A stretch of 64,000 nucleotides of DNA from positions 23,314,001 to 23,378,000 of the forward strand of contig NC_084891.1 of assembly GCF_958979055.1 (NCBI RefSeq), read 5' to 3'. Shown here in pieces: positions 56,531 to 64,000 of the stretch; positions within the stretch are counted from its first letter, which is position 1; every line of letters starts with the position of its first letter. A program made the position numbers and the translations under genes. The DNA is from Alnus glutinosa (lineage: Eukaryota > Streptophyta > Magnoliopsida > Fagales > Betulaceae). The notes beneath the pieces are model-generated. The model saw only the letters and a program-made list of their open reading frames with translations. It was not told the DNA's origin and did no database searches.

Positions 56531-59285
56531 TTAGCGACATTCACTTCCGGGCAAACCCCGACTGGTGCTTGCATCCCCAATAGAGACTGTGGCGAGGGAC
56601 TTGGAAGCCCATGCCCTGGCATTCATTGCTCCTTCCTGCAAATTGCTTCTCTTGCAAGGCTCCTTCAGAGAATTGAATAACTGTATTGCTCGCCTCAGAT
56701 AGGCCAAAGGATGTTCCCACAAACTCCCTAATCTCACATTTCTAATGTGTCTTTGAGCACGTAAAAGTAGAGTTGGGAAAATGAAATATAACAATCTCAG
56801 AAGCACAAATGTGGTGGCCAAAGCCAAATACGTCTCCTGCCGAAGCAACTTCTCTGGAGATCTTGCCCATGAGAATGGGCAGCTTTCCTGCTCGGTGTTA
56901 TCGTTCTTCTCAAGATTTGATGTACACCCAACTTTGTCCACAGGCAGTTGATCCAATGATGCAATCTTAATGCCTAAACACAACCATTCAATTCAATAAA
57001 TATGGAAAAGAAGAAACTTGAATATGATTGTGCAATAAAACACATGGTTAGAAATGTAGGTATTCATTAAAAAGAACAGCAGAGTAAAAAATTTAGTGAT
57101 GCATTACTCTGCACACTGATACAAATCAATAGTAGTAACAATCAAAGCATCCATGCCTACTCCTTCTACATGCAAGACTCCTATCTCCTTCTTATCCTCT
57201 CAAAGGTGTTGTGGTTTTTAAAACTACCATTGAATTTGGGATTGATCACTATTGAATTTTGATCCAATGGTGATTTAAAAACCACATCACATTTGGGGGA
57301 TAAGAGGGGGACAGGAGTCTTGCATATAGCATTACTCCTTGATAACCCCCCTCCCCTGCTCAACTCTCTCTCCCATGCATGTGTGGATAAAATTTTTCCA
57401 ACAAAGCAAGTGGGGTAATAAATAAGGAGAAACATTACAACTAATTGGCCAAATATAGAGGCACACCCAGCAACTTCATTACTGAAACGAAAAAACATCA
57501 TAAGGAAAAATTTCAGAAAGGCAAGCAAAGCATGTCCAACAATCTATGAGATGCCAATTATTCTGAGTAAGGTGGACATATAAGAAATAACTTGTTTTTT
57601 TCCCCCTTCTTTTGGGTAAGGAAGTAACAATTTGTTTGCAAATGACAAACAAAAAAATCCCTTCTCTTCAATAACTATAAGAATCAGGAGCTCATTATTG
57701 TTTTAACTTGCTCTCATCTACAACTAGCTGCATTAATTCATCATAGACAAATAAATTGAGAATCCAAAACAGAAGCCCATAATAACTTCCAAACTGAAAT
57801 GGCTTACCAGTCTCATCACTATAGAAAGAAACGAGAGAACCAAAGGTCCGGGAGCCTTGATAACGAACACGCATTGTGGAGTTCAAAAGAAAAAGGGTAG
57901 GAAACCCATGAACTCCATACTTAGAAAGTATGCTGCAGGCACTAAACCAATGTTATTTCCAACTATCAATAAGATATAATTGCAAAATGCAAACATAAAA
58001 GAAAGTTGGTGGTATACAAACCTTGGCCTGATGGTCGATTCCTCAATAGCAAAATGGGGGATGGAGGGATAAAAAGAAGACATGATGGAAAATCTTGGTC
58101 TAAAAATCCTGGAGAAAGGGCACCAAGATGCATAGAAGAGCACGGCTACATATTCATGACTTTTCGTGTGAACCATATTTAGTGCCCTTTGCAGTGAAAC
58201 CTCATCTCCCTTCACAATAGCAAAGTGTAAATTCCCATTAGACTTATACTAAAACATTTGTGAGCAAAGCTAAAAGATTTATAAAAGCAAGGCAACTTCT
58301 CAGTTTGATTGTGCAATTTGCTCAGTTCCATTAGTACACCATGTCAGTGGCGATAAATCATGAAAACAAAATAAAAAAGATAAACCTTAGGGCCTTAGGC
58401 ACTAGCCTAGGCGATGCTACCTTTATTGTGATAATCATAGTTAACCTTTCTATCACCCACAATAACTTGCTTTAAGACACAAATCGTTGCAATAATATTT
58501 AATTCTAAGGAACCTGCCTTAAAAATTTCAAAGAAAAATAGCAGAAGCTAGAGAGGGGTTCAACCACTAAAGCTATTGGGTTAGATACAGCTCAATTAGC
58601 ACTGAAGAGCTATTTTCTTAGTATCTTAAGCAATAACGAAGCTGTATTTTTTTTCTTTTCAGAAGCAATAGCAATGCCTCCAAAATGCAGATCAAACACT
58701 TGTCATTCTTCACAATTCGGCAATCCTTCAACTCCCAGAAACATTACAAAATCCCCAGCATTATTTTACGAGTTCCTGATTCTAAAATCAATAATTAACA
58801 GCCTTATTTAACATTAAAAACCCGAACTTTAGAATAAACTAATTGGATTCCTAAACAGTACAAACAAAGCACAAATCAAATTTCAAGTTCCTATAATCCA
58901 GATACATACTGAACATAGCCACACCAAATGCTTAAATTCAACAAACCAAACACTTCTCCCCCCCCACCCCCCACAAAAAAAAAAAAAAAAAAACCCACCA
59001 GGAAAAACAGAAAACAAGACCAGAAATGTCAATAAATGAAATCCAGAAGACTAAAAGGAAAAATTCGACAGATACCTCGGTTACAGCAACGAGACCAAGG
59101 GATTCAGAATCACCGTCTAAGGGACAACTCCAATCCCGAAACCGAAACCCTAGGATCGAATCGGCTACGGACTCCGCGGGACAAACAGTGCTCGGCGATG
59201 AAGCCCTAGAATGTTCGGCGGCGCATGTTAGCCTCACCCACATCAACACCACGACGATCCCCGTTCCCCAACCCCTCATCCCCAT
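56531..59285 (-). CDS. APRL4: 5'-adenylylsulfate reductase-like protein (APRL4-type)
   Basis: Thioredoxin-fold, secretory-pathway membrane protein of the plant APRL family; no enzyme activity is established for the family. Minus-strand exons 59285-59076, 58209-58022, 57932-57808 and 56973-56531 are in phase and give 321 aa. The start was chosen at 59285 because [20 protein letters not shown] makes a signal peptide; an in-frame ATG at 59345 would add 20 residues ahead of it. The thioredoxin-like domain has FYASWCPFS at residues 95-103, a CxxS rather than CxxC site, so a classical disulfide reductase is unlikely. [14 protein letters not shown] is the cis-Pro region. A membrane segment spans about residues 223-245, and the tail is basic. 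Matches Arabidopsis At1g34780 by position. A MITE lies in intron 3. Confidence 0.93.
57171..57325. mobile_element. Foldback MITE in APRL4 intron 3
   Basis: Tips ATGCAAGACTCCTATCTCC and GGACAGGAGTCTTGCAT are inverted copies. CTTATCCTCTCAAAGGTG, GTGGTTTTTAAA and ACCATTGAATTT pair with AAATTCAATAGT-type and TTTAAAAACCACATCAC sequence on the other side. Total about 155 bp with a short centre. Confidence 0.7.
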
Positions 59286-60206
59286 GAACCACAATAACCC
59301 CCTTGATATCAACCGAAATCGCAAAAATTTATCCTCAAAAGTCAAGGTCTGGACCAGAGGGAAGAGAAATTAGCAAATTTGAGCGTTACAAAAGATGTTT
59401 TCGAGAAATTAGTTGAAATTTCAATTAAAAACAAACGGGTTTTCGGGAATTTTAATTAATTAATTTCGTCTGGGGAATCAGAGGAGGAGGGGATCAGGGG
59501 AAGGCTGGTTGGGTCTGGGATAACGAAGGGCGAGCACGGTGGCTTTGGTCAGACCCTCGTGTGTGCGTGTCACTATGACCACTTTTGCTATGTAATGTTT
59601 GGTTGGATTGTAGACAACCAGAAAAATAAATGGGAAACTCAACAGAAGGTAGCCAACCATCATGCTGATGATACATGTAGACCCTCCGAGTAATTCTATA
59701 CGGCGATCATTCGTCCCTCAAATGTCCATCACCTGCTGACGTGGCACCACACCACGTCAGCCCTCATTTTTTTGAAAAAAAAAAAAAAAAAAAAAAAGTT
59801 CAAATCCAGCATTTGTTAAACACTTCAGCCATTTTCTTTCTTCCCCAAAATTTTTTCCCCCCATCTTTCCCTCCCTCTCTTCATCTCCTCCCTCAACCCC
59901 ACCGACCGCGACCCACAAGCCCACCACCGTCGACAACCAGCTACCACCGCCACCGGTACGTCCAGCTCCATCTCTGGATCTCCGGCCAAAAGGTACCATG
60001 CGTTCTCCATCTCTGGTTCCGCTCCGACGAATCCGACTACCCAACCACCATACCGCCACGAGCAGGCCCAATCGAACCGCCACCGCCAACGAGCCCATCC
60101 ACCGTAAGGTTTTCTTTTTCTTTTTCTTTTCTTTTCTTTTTTTCGATTTTTCCTTTTGATTTTCTCTCAAGATCCGGGTTTTTAGTTGGTTTTGGGTGAG
60201 ATTTGG
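59286..60206. promoter_or_regulatory. APRL4 upstream region and GC-rich leader-like DNA
   Basis: APRL4 is transcribed leftward from here. At 59735-59765 there is a short CCACGTCAG/CTGACGTGG inverted pair, then an A-run at 59776-59798. From 59830 to 60120 the sequence is C-rich on the plus strand and looks like a plant 5' leader or a chance proline/threonine-rich frame. It may be the leader of a chimeric transcript containing the RGP-like exon that follows. Confidence 0.35.
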
Positions 60207-60341
60207 CTTCACAACCGCAACGACATCAATCGGATTCTGGGTCCCAAAGCTTCTTGCATTTCATTCAAGGACTCTGCCTGTCGGTGCTTCGGCTTCCTGG
60301 TTTCCAAGAATTATATTTTCACTATTGACGATGACTGCTTC
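60207..60341 (+). pseudogene. Exon fragment of a reversibly glycosylated polypeptide (UDP-arabinopyranose mutase) gene
   Basis: 45 codons read [20 protein letters not shown], then [12 protein letters not shown] and [11 protein letters not shown], and stop at a good donor (GTAAGC at 60342). This is the diagnostic DDD-containing region of plant RGP/UAM proteins, which interconvert UDP-arabinopyranose and UDP-arabinofuranose at the Golgi. Compared with the family as I recall it, about 80 residues before and 250 after are missing, and VSK-NYIF lacks one or two lysines. Preceding and following DNA does not match the family. A decayed copy, or an exon captured by a chimeric gene. Confidence 0.75.
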
Positions 60342-60474
60342 GTAAGCTCTCCCTCTCTCTCTCCCTCTCTCTGATTTTGATGTTTTGTTCTTGGCCTAGT
60401 TCATTTTCTGTTTGGTGGCCGAGAAGTTGTTGAATTGTGTTTGAATAAGAGTAATGGTGTGTTGATAGCAAAAT

Positions 60475-60925
60475 GGAGTTTTTGTTTGATGAGCTTGTGG
60501 CATTCGATCTTGAGGTTTTGGGGGGATATGGGGTTCTAGGTTTCGGTGGGTTTGGTTTGGGAGATGAATGTTGGGATTTTGATTGAGGGTTGGGTTTTCG
60601 GAGGGTTCTGGTTTTGGCGTGACCCTCCTTCCCTCCCTCTGATTTTGATGTTTTTTGTTTGATGAGCTTGTGGCATTTGATCTTGAGGTTTTGGGGGATA
60701 TGGGGTTCTGGGTTTCGGTGGGTTTGGTTTAGGAGATGAGTGTCGGGATTTTGATTGAGGGTTGGGTTTTCGGAGGGTTCTGATTTTGGCGTGACCCTCC
60801 TTCCCTCCCTCCCTCCCTCTGATTTTGATGTTTTTTGTTTGATGAGCTTGTGGCATTTGATCTTGAGGTTTTTGGGATTTTGATTGAGGGTTGGGTTTTT
60901 GGAGGGTTCCGGTTTTGGCGTGAAA
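60475..60925 (+). repeat. Three ~175-bp tandem repeats
   Basis: The marker GTTTGATGAGCTTGTGGCAT starts at 60484, 60657 and 60837 (one internal difference), giving periods of 173 and 180 bases. Each unit continues with TTGAGGTTTTGG, GATTTTGATTGAGGGTTGGG and GGTTTTGGCGTGA; the third is shortened internally. Unit junctions carry a variable CCCTCCTTCCCTCC run. Confidence 0.85.
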
Positions 60926-60929
60926 GTTA

Positions 60930-62070
60930 TGGTTTTAATGTGATGTTGGTAAGTTTTTTTTCTTTTCTTCGTTTGTTGGTGATATTTTGTGGGTTTACGG
61001 TTGACTCATATATTTCTCTGTATAGGTGCTTGCAAAGCGTGAAATGAAATTTATGTCTTTTCTTTGATTTGCTTTTCTGAATTTGTGGTTTGTGGCCTTG
61101 GCAATTGGCATATCCCAAATGGCATTCACTTTGACACTAGTTTTTTCTCATTTGAAAAGAAGGCCTTGCTGTTGATGCAGCAAGCAAGGAATTTGACTTT
61201 TTCATATCCATTTAGATCTTGTTGAGGATTTAGCTTTACTTACGGATGAAGCAAAAACGCTATATTTTTTTTTATCTTTTAATGGTCAACTGAATATTAA
61301 GTGGATTTAAGCTTCTAAGTATGATTCAGCATTCTTGTTCCTTTATTTCATATGCAATTGTATGGAATTATCAGTATTGAAGATTTTTGTCTCTTTTGGG
61401 GAAATAGCGTTTGTTCTTCTTAATGAAGCTGATGTTATTGAAAATGCCTTCGCGAGAATTTCAGCATTCTTTGTTCTTGTTTAAATACTGAGAAATTAGC
61501 TATCAGAAAAGTACATATTGACACTTCAAAAAGTAGGAAAATTTTGCATTTATTGCTCATGGTGGTTAGTTTCTTGGTGGATTTAATTTAAAAAACTATG
61601 CCATTGTTGTATATAATTTTCTAGTAGCCTACAGTTTTGGTTCTATATGTCAGATTAATTGGCTTCTAGACTTTTGAATATAAATTAGCTTATACTTCCT
61701 AGAGTAGAGGAGTCTTACTAGTTTTTGGTAAGTATGTTATTAAAAAAATTCATACTCTTTATAACGTTTTTAATCAGCTTATGATTATATCGATGTACTC
61801 TTTCTACATTTCCTAAGCCAAAGTTATGGAATGACTATATTTGTTCTTTTCCTGTAATAGTATCTTGTTTCTGTTACACTTGTTTGCATCACATACCCCT
61901 TTTATTAGTTTTCTCAGTTGCTTGACATTTCCTTCAAAACTACTTACCCCCAGCCTCCTATAAAAGAAACATAGCCCTTTTATTAGTTTTCTCAGTTGCT
62001 TGATAATCCTTATGTTTAATTATGCTTATTTAAATATTTTTTAAATGCTTTTTTAACATGTTAATTGAAG
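60930..62070. other. AT-rich non-coding DNA, possibly intronic
   Basis: No coding family recognised. A short tandem copy of CTTTTATTAGTTTTCTCAGT occurs at about 61907 and 61977. If the RGP-like exon and the exon pair at 62071-62332 belong to one transcript, this would be its intron. Confidence 0.35.
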
Positions 62071-62332
62071 ACTTGTGAAGGAACGCAACAATACGCATTG
62101 GACAGTAATGAAGCTTCGTTGCCTTTCATAACTAATATTCAGCATGACAATGTAATCGGAACTCAAAATGGTGTAATTACTCAGGTATTACAGAATAAAA
62201 CACAAGCTTCACATGATAACTGAGGAATTGTGTAAAATTATGTTGGTATTGTATATAATGTTTTGTCATAATTTGCAGGGATCTCAAATCCTGCAGAATC
62301 ATGTTGTGCCCCCTTTTTCCAACAAAAGTTGA
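62071..62332 (+). CDS. Unassigned exon pair, possible gene 3' end
   Basis: 62071-62184 (38 codons, between a TTGAAG acceptor and a GTATTA donor) reads GTQQYALDSNEASLPFITNI and onward. Joined in phase to 62279-62332 (after TTTGCAG), it gives GSQILQNHVVPPFSNKS and a stop. Splice phase, open frame and unbiased residues suggest genuine coding sequence, but I recognise no family. A second exon-like copy of the first piece follows at about 62501 after a similar upstream region. Could be the end of a chimeric gene including the RGP-like exon, or a decayed gene. Confidence 0.3.
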
Positions 62333-62427
62333 ATTTCTAGTTCTCACTTTTGGTAAGTGTTATGTTTCCATGTGTATGAGTTTGTTATGCTCATTTTTAT
62401 GGTTTCTAGGTTGCTTTTGTTCATTAT

Positions 62428-62760
62428 GTTTAAGTATGCTTATTTGAATATTTTTTAAATGCTTTTGCTAACAAGTTTGTATGATTTTTTAATTGAAGAC
62501 TTCCAGAGAAGACGCACAGGACACTAAGGGATCTCAAGATGGTGTAATTACTTTTGTTGTTGACATGTGCAGAGGGCATTCCGTTTGTTATATCTGTGTG
62601 GAGGGCATTGTGTTTGACAGTATTTTGTATAGTTCTTTTGCTTGTTTGACAGTATCATGGAGCATCACGATTTTGTCATTGCTTTCTATAATGTTGAGCA
62701 ATTTCTTTACCATTTCTTTGGTTATTTGTAAACAAAGTTTTGTCATTTGAGAAATCTTGA
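62428..62760 (+). repeat. Partial duplication of the 62010-62180 region
   Basis: TATGTTTAAGTATGCTTATT followed by ATTTTTTAAATGCTTT, TTAATTGAAGACTT and later TCAAGATGGTGTAATTACT parallels 62010-62180 at an offset of about 420 bases. It therefore duplicates an intron end and exon start. The copied frame continues into unrelated sequence. Confidence 0.5.
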
Positions 62761-63074
62761 CCGAGTTAAAATACTAGTCAAATGGAACTTTCATACTACT
62801 TTCCTCATTGTCACTCACCCACTGACAAGCTGAATAAGTTTGGGTAATTGTTCATCTCATAAACGGTTAAATGCACTACACCAGTTAGCTACACTTTAGT
62901 AAAAATTTAAATGCACTATCTTGATGGATTGCAATCAAGTAACGCATCAACACATTAACTACCAATTCCAGTTGGATACAGCAACAAAAAGATGCTAAAA
63001 TCATTACAACATATACATTAAAATAACAAAAAAAAAAAATAAATAACACAAAATACTTCCAAAATAGCAACTCA

Positions 63075-63240
63075 ATCCATTGCAACGGTGCTTTGATATT
63101 CGATTAGATTTCTGCTTTGGTTCATCTTCATCTTGATGTAAATGTAGACGAACCTTTGATCCTTGACTAAGTTCTCGCTTCAGTTCATTTTCAAGAAGGT
63201 TATCTTCAATCTGAACAAGTTCATTTTCATCTTCTTCCTG
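63075..63240 (-). CDS. Possible exon of an unknown gene running off the right edge
   Basis: On the minus strand, after an acceptor-like TTGCTTCAG, the frame reads EEDENELVQIEDNLLENELK then RELSQGSKVRLHLHQDEDEP, highly charged and codon-like, continuing KQKSNRISKHRCNGL before a hydrophobic AT-rich stretch that is probably not coding. No family recognised. It could be the last exon of a gene whose body lies beyond 64000. Confidence 0.25.
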
Positions 63241-63604
63241 AAGCAAATGTAGTGGGCCTAGTAGTTGTGATTAAAATGAAACCACCAAGCATGATACTAT
63301 TAACTGTCATAAAGCTCTCCAATAACATCTTCTAATACTCCACTTCTGGACAGCAAGGGGAACTGCCGGACATGCCAAGGGAGAAAATGCAGTTTGATGG
63401 GTTAAAAAGAAATAAAAGTTAAATATCCCAGAACACCAAATATGCAAACAAGTCAATGCCTACTAAAGACTTAAGAAGCAAGGCCAGTTTTTTGACTTCC
63501 CAGAAGGCAAGACTATAATACAAGGCAATGATATCACCGTTGAATAAATAATAATAATAAACAAAAGAAGGAAAATAACAAGATTAGAGCTGCATGATCA
63601 TAAG

Positions 63605-63920
63605 TTTTCATACATCCCCAATTACAAGTCTAAAAGAAAAGTCTCATTATTAAGCTTCCATTCAATGCACATTATTTTATCACTTCCTGTAAATAAATAA
63701 TTAAAAATCAATATTTTTTCTCTTATTCTAGGATAACAAAGAAGAGGAAGACAATGAAGAATATCATATTTGTTCTTCAATTCTATATCATAAATTTAAA
63801 TAGGAAATAACATATAGAGATCGAGCTCCATGTTCATATTTTTCATACATCCAAAATTACAAGTCTAAAAGAAAAGTCTCACTATTAAGCTTCCACTCAA
63901 TACACAATACACATTACGTT
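63605..63920. repeat. Dispersed direct duplication near the right edge
   Basis: TTTCATACATCC followed by AATTACAAGTCTAAAAGAAA and AGTCTCATTATTAAGCTTCC (about 63607-63670) recurs at about 63839-63905 with few changes, offset about 232 bases. No coding content; the rest of 63250-64000 is AT-rich with nothing recognised. Confidence 0.75.
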
Positions 63921-64000
63921 TAACTCTTTCTGTCTAATTGACAATCTTGGTATTACAAAGAAGACGATATAATGATAAAGAATATCAGATTAATTCATTT

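Noticed and set aside
59741-60212. Pair of ~150-residue frames on both strands
   Set aside because: Composition is driven by C-rich and poly-A/T tracts (runs of Lys, Phe, Pro) and neither matches a family.
60536-60856. 106-residue minus-strand frame with internal repeats
   Set aside because: Its repetition simply mirrors the 175-bp DNA repeats; no sign of selection on a protein.

Overview
This is nuclear DNA from a flowering plant, almost certainly a eudicot. The genes have GT-AG introns and encode plant-only proteins. Intergenic DNA is very AT-rich, full of poly-A/T tracts and microsatellites, and densely seeded with miniature inverted-repeat elements, short LTR elements and SINEs. The species cannot be fixed from sequence alone; the repeat load would suit a perennial rosid, but that is a guess. 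There are no operons, prophages or CRISPR arrays.

Six intact genes were reconstructed exon by exon with consistent splice phases: CRY1 blue-light receptor (4673-9838, +, 680 aa); a group F PP2C phosphatase (26160-30538, +, 283 aa); an epsilon-group 14-3-3 protein (36498-42179, +); an alpha/beta hydrolase (43896-45570, -, 320 aa); NSE3, the MAGE-domain subunit of the SMC5/6 complex (50853-54975, +, 235 aa); and APRL4, a thioredoxin-like membrane protein (56531-59285, -, 321 aa). From memory, PP2C, 14-3-3, NSE3 and APRL4 occur in the same order as Arabidopsis At1g34750-At1g34760-At1g34770-At1g34780. The right half is therefore an ancient collinear block, with the hydrolase as an extra gene inside it.

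Gene pieces: a two-exon TPX2-like fragment (32149-32372) next to a hAT-like end, one exon of a reversibly glycosylated polypeptide gene (60207-60341), the 3' end of a dead LINE (33385-34870), and unassigned exon-like pieces at 62071-62332 and 63075-63240.

Mobile DNA: about sixteen foldback (long inverted repeat) elements, several nested; two solo LTRs with intact 5-bp target duplications; a SMART/TRIM element in a CRY1 intron; a tandem multimeric TRIM array in the last large 14-3-3 intron; two unrelated tRNA-derived SINEs; and a non-autonomous hAT element with an 8-bp target duplication. The genes have unrelated roles (light signalling, dephosphorylation, phosphopeptide binding, DNA repair, redox) and do not form a pathway. 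I see no convincing new biological system. The most notable observations are the TRIM multimer, the foldback inserted in another foldback's arm, the captured TPX2 fragment and the conserved gene order.
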